From an uncultured Collinsella sp. (lineage in GTDB: Bacteria > Actinomycetota > Coriobacteriia > Coriobacteriales > Coriobacteriaceae): a stretch of DNA of 20,903 nt. This document shows, piece after piece, positions 7,989-16,558 of the stretch. Within the stretch, counting starts at the first letter, position 1. Each line of letters begins with the position of its first letter. Where the stretch lies: assembly GCA_958403205.1 (NCBI GenBank), contig CATXWM010000036.1:1-20903 (forward strand). The letters run 5' to 3'. The notes beneath the pieces were generated by a model that saw nothing but the letters and a program-made list of their open reading frames with translations, had not been told where the DNA came from and made no database searches. The position numbers were made by a program, and so were the translations under genes.

Positions 7989-9761
7989 TTACTCACCTTT
8001 CCGATAGATCTCCAGTGCCTTTTTAAGGTATTTGGCACCGTAATTGAAGTAGATATAGAGCCATTCGCCCACGAAGTCGCCTTCGGCTTCTTTCAGAAGA
8101 GACCAGAGGTACCAGCACCATCCTGCAAGGGCAATGTGCGCATAGTTATGCGCAATTTCGTTGTTTGTTGCCTTGCGCCCAAAATATGCATCAAGCGCGC
8201 GGTCGACTTCATCTTCGGAAAGCTCACAGCAGACACTGCAAGTTCCAAAATCGTTCGCGTAATCGCTCATGCCAGCATATTCCCAGTCAATGAGATAGTA
8301 CTTGTCGTTTTCATCGATAAGAAAATTGAGGTAGAAGAAGTCATTGTGACAAAGGCATTTTGGCGCATTGTCGGCCTGAACAAAGCGCTCCAATTCATCG
8401 ATTTCGGCGGCCATTTCCCTGTAGCCTGGAATGTCGATGGGACCTTTTTCCAGAAGAAGTGATTCGTAGCGCTTCGCTTCGAGGTAGAAGTCAAATTCGG
8501 TTTCGACGTTTGCACCGCTCTCGTGAAGCGAACGACACATCTGCATCATTCGATTCATTTGGGCAGCATCGTGTGGATTAGGCTGCTTTGCGTTGGGTAC
8601 AAACTTCGAAATTTTCCAACCGCGCTTTGGGTCCTCATGGATGAACGTATCGTCAAGGCCGAGTTCCTTGGCCTTTTTAAGTGCGGCTACTTCTCCATTT
8701 CTGTTAATAAGCAGTTCGGTTCCGACTCCCGGATGGCGGTAAACGTACTCTCCATCATTGGTTCTAAAGTGGCACGATAGGTTCGTAAGACCTTGTTTAA
8801 GGGGATAAACGTCGTGAATCTCTGATTTGGAGCAGCCGAGCACTTGCTCGATGTTATCGAAAATATCGGAGTCAACGTTTTCGATAAAATGCGGATCAAA
8901 GGCACGCAGCTCATCAAGAGAATCGAATTCGTTGATCTCGCCCTCAGGATACTTCTTGATCACCATATCGAGCTCCTTGATGTGCTCGATATACAGATCT
9001 TCCCAAAGTTTGTCCGTTGTTTCGGGCTTGTTATATTCCGTTTCAAGAATCTGCTTAAACGCAAGCGAGAAGGCTTTATCAAAGTAGACATGCCCGAGCA
9101 TGTACCATGCATCGGACCCGCCAATCGTAACATTGGTGATTCTATCCATTGCTCCCGTTTGAATGCACCATTCTTTGGTGGCGCCTTCAGCATATTGAGC
9201 AGAATAAAATGCTTTCCAAACATATGCTTCAAACGGATTGTTTAGAAGGTAATCATCGCTTGAGCAAATGTAGGTGTTGCCAAGTCGCTCCCTTACGCAC
9301 ATAAGTGATGCGTGGTTATTTTTGGATGCGTATTCGTTGTTGACGACAATCGAAACGCCGAACTTGCTTTCAAGATAGAAGAAATATTCTTTTTTATAGC
9401 CGACAACGACGGTGATATTGCTGATACCTGCGTCTTGCAGCTGCCTAATCTGACGTTCGATGAGAATCTCACCACGTACCTTTAAAAGGCCTTTGGGCTT
9501 TTCATACGAAATGGGAGCAAAGCGGCTCGAAAGCCCCGCAGCCAATATCACTGCGTTTTCAACCTTATAGGGGTGAAGTGCTTCGTAACCGCTGTCGGTT
9601 AGGCTGTCCGATTCGAGAAGGCCCTCATTCGTAAGCTCTTTATTTGCTGCGTTTACCGATCCAAGTGAGAGGCCAGTGCGCTCGGCAACTTCTCGCTGGC
9701 TGGCATATGGGTTCTTTAGGTATTCGTACAGAACAGTAAAGTTACGCTTGGTCAGTTCCAC
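7989..9761 (-). CDS. licCA: Winged-helix / CTP:phosphocholine cytidylyltransferase / choline kinase fusion (LicCA)
   Basis: 590 residues. GTG 9761 is chosen because GGAGG lies 6 bases upstream; the frame runs open for 38 more codons but would cross the promoter. Residues 1-65 look like a winged helix (LYEYLKNPYASQREVAERTG..., LSLGSVNAANKELTNEGLL). Residues about 67-300 are an NTP transferase: NAVILAAGLSSRFAP, KPKGLLKVRGE, and Asp-rich CSSDDYLL. Residues about 330-590 are a choline-kinase/APH-like domain: the HNDFFYLN catalytic loop (H472, D474, N479) and IDWEYAG (D492). LicA phosphorylates choline and LicC makes CDP-choline from it, so one protein would do both steps. LicC-LicA fusions are known elsewhere; the added winged helix suggests self-regulation through the palindrome in its own promoter. 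Confidence 0.9.
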   Translation of the reverse strand: MELTKRNFTVLYEYLKNPYASQREVAERTGLSLGSVNAANKELTNEGLLESDSLTDSGYEALHPYKVENAVILAAGLSSRFAPISYEKPKGLLKVRGEILIERQIRQLQDAGISNITVVVGYKKEYFFYLESKFGVSIVVNNEYASKNNHASLMCVRERLGNTYICSSDDYLLNNPFEAYVWKAFYSAQYAEGATKEWCIQTGAMDRITNVTIGGSDAWYMLGHVYFDKAFSLAFKQILETEYNKPETTDKLWEDLYIEHIKELDMVIKKYPEGEINEFDSLDELRAFDPHFIENVDSDIFDNIEQVLGCSKSEIHDVYPLKQGLTNLSCHFRTNDGEYVYRHPGVGTELLINRNGEVAALKKAKELGLDDTFIHEDPKRGWKISKFVPNAKQPNPHDAAQMNRMMQMCRSLHESGANVETEFDFYLEAKRYESLLLEKGPIDIPGYREMAAEIDELERFVQADNAPKCLCHNDFFYLNFLIDENDKYYLIDWEYAGMSDYANDFGTCSVCCELSEDEVDRALDAYFGRKATNNEIAHNYAHIALAGWCWYLWSLLKEAEGDFVGEWLYIYFNYGAKYLKKALEIYRKGE

Positions 9762-9798
9762 TGCAGGCCTCCAATTAAGATGTTCATTGCTTAGGGAA

Positions 9799-9827
9799 AG
9801 AATAGAATGATTGAACGTTTTGTTCAA
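9799..9827 (-). promoter_or_regulatory. licCA promoter
   Basis: On the minus strand TTGAAC (9827-9822) and TATTCT (9804-9799) are separated by exactly 17 bases, a good sigma-70-type match. They lie 38-66 bases upstream of the GTG start. Confidence 0.6.
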
Positions 9828-9828
9828 T
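9810..9828. promoter_or_regulatory. Palindromic operator candidate in the licCA/CW-gene divergent region
   Basis: ATTGAAC-GTTTT-GTTCAAT is a perfect 7-bp inverted repeat with a 5-base spacer. It covers the -35 box and much of the spacer of the licCA promoter. It also contains a possible -35 (TTGTTC, 9820-9825) of a weak rightward promoter with TACATA at 9843-9848. A dimeric winged-helix protein would fit this geometry; the winged helix of LicCA itself is the obvious candidate. Confidence 0.5.
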
Positions 9829-9926
9829 TTAATATATTTATCTACATAGACTGAACAGACAGTAACGAAAATCAATCCTGGAATGTGGATTAAAATAAAT
9901 AAATGAGATATCTGGGAGGGTCGCTT

Positions 9927-12098
9927 ATGTATCGATTCGAAAAGAAGGCCACGTTTGTTTGTGCTGCTGCGTCATTAGTCACTGCTTGCTGCTTGCCCCT
10001 GAGTGCGAATGTCGCGTTTGCACAGGATTCCGTTGAGGCTCAGAGTATTGAGTCAAAAGCGGATTTTTCTTCTGTGGTTTCCGATGATTTGCAACCTGAT
10101 AATTCTTCCGTCATAAAAGATGGCTGGCAACGAGACGAGTCGTCTGGAGTTTGGTATTACGGAAAAAACGGTAAACACCAAACTGGCTGGCTGCAAATCG
10201 GGGGCTATTGGTATTGGCTTGATCCAGCCAATGATGGTGCAATGCAGACAGGTTATTTCAATGTGACCGATGCTGGCGGATCGACTGTTTCGTTTTATGC
10301 GAATGACGGCAATACCGCAACGCCTTTTGGCGCGCTATATCAGAACTGCTGGCTACGTAACTCAGATGGAAATTGGTTTTATGCCAATGCTGGAGGCGAT
10401 TTAGCTGCTGGTTGGTTTTATCAAGACGGCACATGGTATTACCTGGATCCTGCCACCCATATAATGCAGGTTGGTTTTGTCGACCTCGGGAGCGGGAAAT
10501 ACTATTTAGATGCCACTGGTGCTATGAAAACCGGCTGGATTCTCGTTGACGGGAATTGGTACTGGGCTTATTCATCGGGTGCCCTTGCTTCGTCATGGCA
10601 AACGATAGGTGGGGCTCGCTATTATTTTGACCCACAGACGTTCATCATGTTTAAGGGTCGTCAAAAGATTGATGGAAGAACCTACATTTTTGGTGACTAT
10701 GGCCTCGCAAATGGATGGTACAAAGACGGAGCAGATTGGTATTACTGCTCTAACGGTATTGCGGCCACTGGCTGGAAACTCGTTAACGGCGCTTGGTATT
10801 ATCTCGACCCAGCCTCCGATGGTAAGATGTCCGTTGGGTATTTAGACCTTGGCAATGCAGCTTATTATTTAAAGCCTAACGGGGCTATGGCTGTTGGTTG
10901 GGCTCAGGTCGAGGACGGCTGGTATTTCGCCTCCCAATCTGGTGCACTTATTTCTGGCTGGTATAAAGAGGGCACGAGCTGGTATTACCTGGACCCTGTT
11001 AGCCATCTCATGAAAACGGGCTTATTTGAGGTGGGCGGCAACGATTTTTTTGCAAACCAGAGCGGTAGGCTTATGGTTTCCAGCTGGGTTACCGTTAATG
11101 ACGGCGTTCAAAGATACGCTGATGATAATGGATATCTTTGCAAGGATGTGATTCGCGAAAACGGCAATATCCTTAAAACCGCCGGAGCTGATGGTTGGCA
11201 GGTTGCGTCCGGCTGGGTTAACGTCGCAAATCTAAGGTTTTACGCAGAGCCCGGAACGGGCGTCATTCATCGTGGATGGCTGCAGATTGACGGCGATTGG
11301 TATTGGCTTGATGCTGATTCTGGCGTGATGAAGACCGGATGGGTTTTTACTGGCGGTGCATGGTATTACCTAAACGCTGACGGAAAAATGGCAACTGGTT
11401 GGAAATGCCTGAATGGAACATGGTATTACCTTGAGTCCAATGGAAGCATGCATGTTGGCTGGCTTAAAGATTCGGGTAAGTGGTATTGGTTAGACGGCAG
11501 CGGCGCTATGGCAACGGGCGCAAGAACCATCGATGGCGTTCGTCGAGTTTTCTGGAGCGATGGACAGTGCGACAAAGTTGGCTGGCAAAATCCATCCCAG
11601 TATCCTCAGGTCAGTTCTTGGACTGTTCGGCTGCCTGGCTATTGCACCGGATACTTTACCTATGTGACCCCTTCTCGCATTTCTGTCGAAGCAACGCGGG
11701 AAGATTGCGTGAACGCCTTTATCCAGCGCGCCTATGAGTATATTGGTACGCAATATATTGAGCCTTGGTCTACCGCTCCCGGTGGAGCTGTTGATTGCTC
11801 TGGTTTTGTCTTGCAGTGCCTTTATGCTACTGGCATGGATATGGGTGTTTACAACCCTTATAACCATCGCTGGGATCCAAGCCAAACCTATAATTCCATG
11901 AATTGGTATCGAAGCAATATCTTTATGCCCGTGAGCACGAGCTCGATTCAACGCGGCGATGTGATTTATTACCGCGGTCATATTGCAATTGCACTTGGCG
12001 GCGGCTTGATGATTGATTCCTGGCCTCATCAAGGTGTCGGAATTCATCCTATTAGTGCAAGGGGAAATGTAATCGGCGCAGCTCGTCCGTTTATTTAA
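9927..12098 (+). CDS. Secreted CW-repeat protein with C-terminal NlpC/P60 domain
   Basis: 723 residues. ATG 9927 has GGGAGGG 6 bases upstream, better than the in-frame ATG at 9903, and gives a clean signal peptide (FVCAAASLVTACCLPLSANVAFA). Residues about 40-550 carry over 20 CW repeats of moderate GC, with none of the GC-rich lattice seen further left. Residues about 560-723 are an NlpC/P60 domain: GGAVDCSGFVLQ (Cys624), YRGHIAIALGGG (His685) and SWPHQG (His701), an intact Cys-His-His triad. It would cut peptidoglycan stem peptides (D-Glu-diamino acid type in the family). It is divergent from licCA across a shared 165-bp control region and lies 42 bases upstream of the L,D-transpeptidase gene, likely in one operon with it. 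Confidence 0.92.
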   Translation: MYRFEKKATFVCAAASLVTACCLPLSANVAFAQDSVEAQSIESKADFSSVVSDDLQPDNSSVIKDGWQRDESSGVWYYGKNGKHQTGWLQIGGYWYWLDPANDGAMQTGYFNVTDAGGSTVSFYANDGNTATPFGALYQNCWLRNSDGNWFYANAGGDLAAGWFYQDGTWYYLDPATHIMQVGFVDLGSGKYYLDATGAMKTGWILVDGNWYWAYSSGALASSWQTIGGARYYFDPQTFIMFKGRQKIDGRTYIFGDYGLANGWYKDGADWYYCSNGIAATGWKLVNGAWYYLDPASDGKMSVGYLDLGNAAYYLKPNGAMAVGWAQVEDGWYFASQSGALISGWYKEGTSWYYLDPVSHLMKTGLFEVGGNDFFANQSGRLMVSSWVTVNDGVQRYADDNGYLCKDVIRENGNILKTAGADGWQVASGWVNVANLRFYAEPGTGVIHRGWLQIDGDWYWLDADSGVMKTGWVFTGGAWYYLNADGKMATGWKCLNGTWYYLESNGSMHVGWLKDSGKWYWLDGSGAMATGARTIDGVRRVFWSDGQCDKVGWQNPSQYPQVSSWTVRLPGYCTGYFTYVTPSRISVEATREDCVNAFIQRAYEYIGTQYIEPWSTAPGGAVDCSGFVLQCLYATGMDMGVYNPYNHRWDPSQTYNSMNWYRSNIFMPVSTSSIQRGDVIYYRGHIAIALGGGLMIDSWPHQGVGIHPISARGNVIGAARPFI

Positions 12099-12140
12099 TA
12101 GATTCCCTGCAAGACAGTCGGTACCGGTTGGGGGCCTGAA

Positions 12141-14153
12141 ATGAATGCTCGGATTGATCATCGAATTTGCTGGCGAGTAATTGGCTTGATGCTATTTTCC
12201 GCCTTACTCTCAGTTATAGCCCCCGCATTTTTTTGCACTGCTTATGCCGTGGAAGAGGGGGCGGATAACGGTGTCGTAGAGCGCGACTCGACAGGTGGGC
12301 CGGGAGCATTGGTCGGTGGCGGTTGCTCTCAAGACTCCAGCGATTGTGCCGGCAAAACAACGGAAGATTCGAGCCTACAGGTTGTCGAAAGCCATGACCC
12401 GTCGACTACAGAACAACTATCTGGATGGCAATGGAACGGTTTGTCCTGGTATTACTATCTAGATGGCTGTCGTTTGACCGGAATTCAGAATATTGACGAC
12501 TCGCTGTACTACTTGGACCCCGCTCGTGACGGCGCAATGAGCTGCGGCTGGATTTTTACTGAAAATAAGTGGTATTACGCGGGTCCGTCAGGCGCTTTGG
12601 CAAGTGGCTGGCAGTTTATTGGAGACCAATGGTACTGGTTTGACTCCCTTAACAGCTGTTCTATGGCTACTGGTCGACGTGTTATTGATGGGCACCCTTA
12701 TCTTCTTGGAACCTATGGACTGATTAATGGATGGTGCCTTGATAACGGTTTATGGTATTGGGGTAGCAATGGTGAAGTCTTAACCGGCTGGCTTCAAACT
12801 GGCAATAACTGGTATTGGCTTGATCCCGCCAATGATGGTGTTATGTCTAGAGGAATCGTTTCTGTCGGTTCGTCTCGTTACTATTTATCGGATTCCGGCG
12901 CAATGGCTGTTGGTTGGGCGTTTGATGGGACGGACTGGTATTACGCTGACGGTTCCGGCGCACTTGCATCGGGCTGGCGTTTGGTGAATGGCGTTTGGTA
13001 TTGGCTCGATGTCGCAAATGACAATAGAATGGCTACCGGCTTTTTTGTCATCGGATCCAATCAGTATCATTTTTCTTCAACGGGAGCGTTGTCACTCGGC
13101 TGGTTTATGAGCGATGGAGACTGGTATTACGCTGAGCCTTCTCATGCGTCGGGCATTATAAAGGCTGGATGGCTGAAGGACGGTAGTCAATACTATTATC
13201 TCGATCCTGCCGCCGACGGTAAAATGCTGCTTGGTCATTTTTCTGTAAATGGGAAAAGCTATTATGCAAAAGCTTCAGGCGCTGTTGCTTGTCGTGAATG
13301 GGTTGATGTCCAGGACTCGGTTCAGGATGAGCCATCTAAGGCTTTTGCAGGTTCTGATTGCTCATTGTGTGGAGCATTGCTTAATGGAAAACTGTTTACA
13401 TCAAACGGCGATGGCGAATTGATCGAAGCTCACGGGTTTGTGATGCTTGGAGGCTGTAAGTTCTATGCTGATCCAACCGATGGCTCCCCCTGCGCTGGAT
13501 GGAAGAACGTTAACGGAAAATGGTACTTCTTTGATGAGACCGCTGGCTATGCACGATCTGGCTGGCTGTACAAGGATGGCTCCTGGTTCTATTTGGAGCC
13601 ATCTACCTACGTTATGAAAACCGGCTGGGTTGCCGTTAACGGATCTTGGTATTACTTGAATTCGTCTGGTTATATGCAAACAGGGTGGCTTAACCTGGGG
13701 GGTACCTGGTATTGGTTTGACGCTAGTGGTGCCATGGCTACTGGCTGGCGCGTTGTGGACGGATCCTGGAATTATTTCATGGCCAACGGCGCGTGGGTGT
13801 CAGACTATATGGATGCTAAGGCTCAAAGTTATTCAAGCAATACAAATTGGCTGATACTTGTCGATACGTCACGTTGCGTTACGAGTATTTACACTGGATC
13901 CTGGAATAACTGGTCCTTAAACCGTCGATATGTATGTTCGACGGGAAAGGCTAGCACGCCTACGGTGATAGGGGAGTATCAAGTCTACGGTAAGGGATAC
14001 TCCTTTGGGCATGGATATACTTGCTATTACTACACGCAGTTCTATGGTGATTACCTATTCCATTCCTCACCCTACTATGTTAACAGCAATCGCGTGATGG
14101 ATCCCACGATGGGGGTCCCATCCTCTGCCGGATGCGTGCGTCTTGAGATCTAG
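12141..14153 (+). CDS. Secreted CW-repeat L,D-transpeptidase (YkuD), C-terminus cut by in-frame TAG
   Basis: 670 residues as read. ATG 12141 has GGGGG about 8 bases upstream and starts a signal peptide (VIGLMLFSALLSVIAPAFF). CW repeats fill residues about 90-560. The YkuD domain (about 565-670) shows NTNWLILVDTS, STGKASTPTVIGEYQV, YLFHSSPYY (His641) and SSAGCVRLEI (catalytic Cys665). YkuD enzymes form 3-3 peptidoglycan cross-links. The protein stops only five residues after Cys, whereas the family normally runs about 20 further. After the TAG the same frame reads NAKWIYDNIPYGTKVVTY and then TGA at 14208-14210, exactly the expected family ending. So a sense codon (CAG or GAG likely) has become TAG, or the base is a sequencing error. 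Function of the short form is uncertain. The catalytic Cys and His are retained. Confidence 0.88.
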   Translation: MNARIDHRICWRVIGLMLFSALLSVIAPAFFCTAYAVEEGADNGVVERDSTGGPGALVGGGCSQDSSDCAGKTTEDSSLQVVESHDPSTTEQLSGWQWNGLSWYYYLDGCRLTGIQNIDDSLYYLDPARDGAMSCGWIFTENKWYYAGPSGALASGWQFIGDQWYWFDSLNSCSMATGRRVIDGHPYLLGTYGLINGWCLDNGLWYWGSNGEVLTGWLQTGNNWYWLDPANDGVMSRGIVSVGSSRYYLSDSGAMAVGWAFDGTDWYYADGSGALASGWRLVNGVWYWLDVANDNRMATGFFVIGSNQYHFSSTGALSLGWFMSDGDWYYAEPSHASGIIKAGWLKDGSQYYYLDPAADGKMLLGHFSVNGKSYYAKASGAVACREWVDVQDSVQDEPSKAFAGSDCSLCGALLNGKLFTSNGDGELIEAHGFVMLGGCKFYADPTDGSPCAGWKNVNGKWYFFDETAGYARSGWLYKDGSWFYLEPSTYVMKTGWVAVNGSWYYLNSSGYMQTGWLNLGGTWYWFDASGAMATGWRVVDGSWNYFMANGAWVSDYMDAKAQSYSSNTNWLILVDTSRCVTSIYTGSWNNWSLNRRYVCSTGKASTPTVIGEYQVYGKGYSFGHGYTCYYYTQFYGDYLFHSSPYYVNSNRVMDPTMGVPSSAGCVRLEI

Positions 14154-14210
14154 AACGCAAAATGGATTTACGATAATATTCCTTATGGAACGAAGGTTGT
14201 TACTTATTGA
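14154..14210 (+). pseudogene. Severed C-terminal tail of the L,D-transpeptidase
   Basis: In frame with the preceding gene and directly after its TAG, 18 codons read NAKWIYDNIPYGTKVVTY before TGA. This matches the usual end of YkuD domains (…AKWIYD…GT.V..Y). It has no start codon or ribosome site of its own. Confidence 0.8.
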
Positions 14211-14244
14211 TATTAGGCACTCGTTTTAAGAGACAGGGATAAAT

Positions 14245-14270
14245 ACTCTATTTTTAAAAGAGTTTCTTTT
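14245..14270 (+). terminator. Weak terminator-like hairpin
   Basis: ACTCT (14245-14249) pairs with AGAGT (14259-14263) plus inner A-T pairs, followed by TTCTTTT. It lies between the transpeptidase and the glycan genes and probably marks the operon boundary, but the stem is short and AT-rich. Confidence 0.35.
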
Positions 14271-14317
14271 AACTGAGGGTGCTTTGATAATCTTTAGCAA
14301 TGAATTTGGGAGGATTT

Positions 14318-15265
14318 TTGGAAATAGAAATGGGAAATGATATTGGCGTATGCGTACTTCTCTCAGCTTATAAACCCGATCTTAAGTTTTTCGCGGAACA
14401 ACTTGATTCGATAGATAAACAAACGTTTCCGCTTACGCTTCTAGTTAGAAATGACTGCCCTGAATCGGATTCATTAGAGCGGTTTATCCAAGCGCATATA
14501 ACGAAAAACGCCTATCGGTATTATCACGGTGATAATAATCTCGGTTATGTCAAATCGTTCGAGGCGCTGCTCTCCTTGGCGGAAGGGGATTACGTAGTAC
14601 TTTGCGATCAGGATGATATTTGGGAGCCTAATAGAGTTGAAGTTTCGCTCAACCATATGCTAGAAGAAGGCTCAATTCTAGATGTTTGTGATAGATCGGT
14701 AATTGACGAAAACGGAAATATTCTGGTAAAGAGTTATAGGAAAGCTCATCCTAATTCGCCGGAAGTAAATTGGTGCTCTGGAGAGGATATTACTGTACAG
14801 GCCGCAAGCGTATGTTACGGCATTGGTATGGCTCTCATGTTAGATGCGAGTGCGGCGAAGTCGATGATTCCCTTTCCGGAATCGACTGCACATGACTTGT
14901 GGTTGACATTGGGTTGCAGTGAACTGGGGAAGTGCAGCTTTACTATGACTCCTTTGGTTAAGTATCGTCGACATGGTGGTAACGAAACTGGATTCCTTGC
15001 AGGTGTTTCTTCAAAAGATGATTGGTATTCGACAAGAGTTAAAAACAGGGTTGATACTGCTAGGCGATTTGCCGATAGATTTCCCGATTCACCGCATCTA
15101 AAGGAAATATTGGGGTTCGCTGAAGCAAGGGAGCGGCGCTCCATAATTGGTTTACTTAAATACCGACGAGCTTGCCCGTCTATCGCTAAAGCAGATATCA
15201 TTATACGTCTTGTGCCGAATTGGCTGTTTATTTTGATTTTAAAAGAACTTAAAGCTGCGAGATAG
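14318..15265 (+). CDS. GT2 glycosyltransferase (rhamnosyltransferase-like)
   Basis: About 315 residues from TTG 14318, chosen because GGGAGG lies 4 bases upstream; ATG 14300 lacks a ribosome site and ATG 14330 is rather far from it. Typical GT2 GT-A signatures are present: VCVLLSAYKP at the N-terminus, NNLGYVKSFEALLSLAEGDY, and the metal-binding CDQDDIW (about 97-102), a form common in rhamnosyl- and related transferases. HDLWLTLG and KYRRHGGNETG follow in the acceptor half. It should transfer a sugar to a lipid-linked surface glycan at the cytoplasmic face of the membrane. First gene of a run with the flippase (44 bases), LicD and a GT4. The sugar is not predictable. Confidence 0.85.
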   Translation: MEIEMGNDIGVCVLLSAYKPDLKFFAEQLDSIDKQTFPLTLLVRNDCPESDSLERFIQAHITKNAYRYYHGDNNLGYVKSFEALLSLAEGDYVVLCDQDDIWEPNRVEVSLNHMLEEGSILDVCDRSVIDENGNILVKSYRKAHPNSPEVNWCSGEDITVQAASVCYGIGMALMLDASAAKSMIPFPESTAHDLWLTLGCSELGKCSFTMTPLVKYRRHGGNETGFLAGVSSKDDWYSTRVKNRVDTARRFADRFPDSPHLKEILGFAEARERRSIIGLLKYRRACPSIAKADIIIRLVPNWLFILILKELKAAR

Positions 15266-15309
15266 CTCCGTATCCTCATTTCGACAGGTTTAGAAGGGCG
15301 CTTATATTT

Positions 15310-16554
15310 GTGAAGGCCACAGAGAAGACTCTTTCGATTAAACATAATATGTTCTGGAATACCGTCGGTTCGTTGACTAACTTAGGCTGTCAGTGGCTTA
15401 TCACCATTTTGGTCGTTCGGCTGTCTGATGGATATAGTGCTGCAGGCATTTATTCGCTGGCTATGTCTATTTTCAACATGTTTTCTCAATTAGCCCAATA
15501 CAGGATGTACACGGTGCAAATTGCAGATGTTGAAAGGAAAAACTCTGCTGGTGAATACCTGACTTTTCGTTTCTTTACTACTTTTATAGCGTTTGCAATG
15601 TTAGCCGTCTATTCCATTGCAACGTGTCGTATTGGTACGGTGCCCGCTATTCTTCTGTATGCTCTCTATAAAACCGCTGGCTTAGTCATTGATGTCATGC
15701 ATGCTAATGATCAGGTTGGTCATAGGATGGACTATATTGGGAAATCCCTCATAATGCAGGGCATCGGCTCTCTCCTTTCATTCATTCTTGTCTTTGGATT
15801 TTTTAATAGCCTCGAAGGTGCACTGTTGCTTATGACGGTAGTGACAATAGGCATCGGAGTTATTTACGATTATCCAAGATCAAATCGGATTTCTGCAATC
15901 AAGCTTGGAATTAGCCGAGCGAAGGTCAGAGCCTTCCTATGTAGCTGTTTGCCCATCGTTCTGGGCGGCATTGCTGCTTCTGCGGCGCCGAATATTCCCA
16001 GGCAGTATTTATCTTATTCATTCGGAGATTCTGCTCTGGGTATTTATGCATCAGTTGCTGCACCTGTGGCAATTATCCAAATGGGTGCGACCTATATTTA
16101 TAATCCTTTATTAGGTTATCTAGTAGAGCGTTACCATTCTAGAGAAAAGTCCTTTTTTTCGCTCATAGGTAAAATACTTGCTGGCATCTTTTTTGTCGGT
16201 GTCATATCTTCAGTTGCCCTTTTCTTTTTCGGTAAATTATTGCTGTCACTGTTTTATGGCGCTGGAATAGCTAAACATACCGATCTCCTTCAGCCTATGT
16301 TGGCTTGTGCCTTTTTGACTGGCATCGCTTGGTTTGTCAACGATTTGTTGGTTTCTCTTGATAATTACCGAGGGGTATTTGTTGGCAGCATGCTGTCCTT
16401 AATTAGTGCTGTCGCTGTTATGGCTCCTGCGCAAATGCTGTTTGGCTTAAATGGCCCTACTGTATCGGCGCTTATATCCAATGCCATTTGCCTTATTTAT
16501 CAGTCTTCTGTTTTGGGGAAACAGACGCAACAATGGTTCGGGGAAAAGAGATAG
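15310..16554 (+). CDS. Wzx-like polysaccharide flippase (MOP superfamily)
   Basis: 414 residues from GTG 15310, preceded by AGAAGGG at a long spacing. Hydrophobic throughout with about 12 predicted membrane segments; it begins NMFWNTVGSLTNLGCQWLITIL, the usual start of Wzx/RfbX-type proteins (PF01943-like). Length is typical. Such proteins flip undecaprenyl-linked repeat units or teichoic acid chains. No matching Wzy polymerase or ABC exporter is in the window. Its stop lies 4 bases before the licD start, so the two are tightly coupled. It is probably the exporter of the phosphocholine-bearing glycan, by inference from neighbours. Confidence 0.85.
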   Translation: MKATEKTLSIKHNMFWNTVGSLTNLGCQWLITILVVRLSDGYSAAGIYSLAMSIFNMFSQLAQYRMYTVQIADVERKNSAGEYLTFRFFTTFIAFAMLAVYSIATCRIGTVPAILLYALYKTAGLVIDVMHANDQVGHRMDYIGKSLIMQGIGSLLSFILVFGFFNSLEGALLLMTVVTIGIGVIYDYPRSNRISAIKLGISRAKVRAFLCSCLPIVLGGIAASAAPNIPRQYLSYSFGDSALGIYASVAAPVAIIQMGATYIYNPLLGYLVERYHSREKSFFSLIGKILAGIFFVGVISSVALFFFGKLLLSLFYGAGIAKHTDLLQPMLACAFLTGIAWFVNDLLVSLDNYRGVFVGSMLSLISAVAVMAPAQMLFGLNGPTVSALISNAICLIYQSSVLGKQTQQWFGEKR

Positions 16555-16558
16555 GCCG

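Noticed and set aside
9762..9875. Longer LicCA start upstream of 9761
   Set aside because: It would run through the promoter and operator, and the GGAGG-spaced GTG at 9761 fits better.
16451..16558. Longer LicD start at 16451
   Set aside because: It would overlap the flippase by 104 bases, and the LicD family begins close to the MM at 16559.
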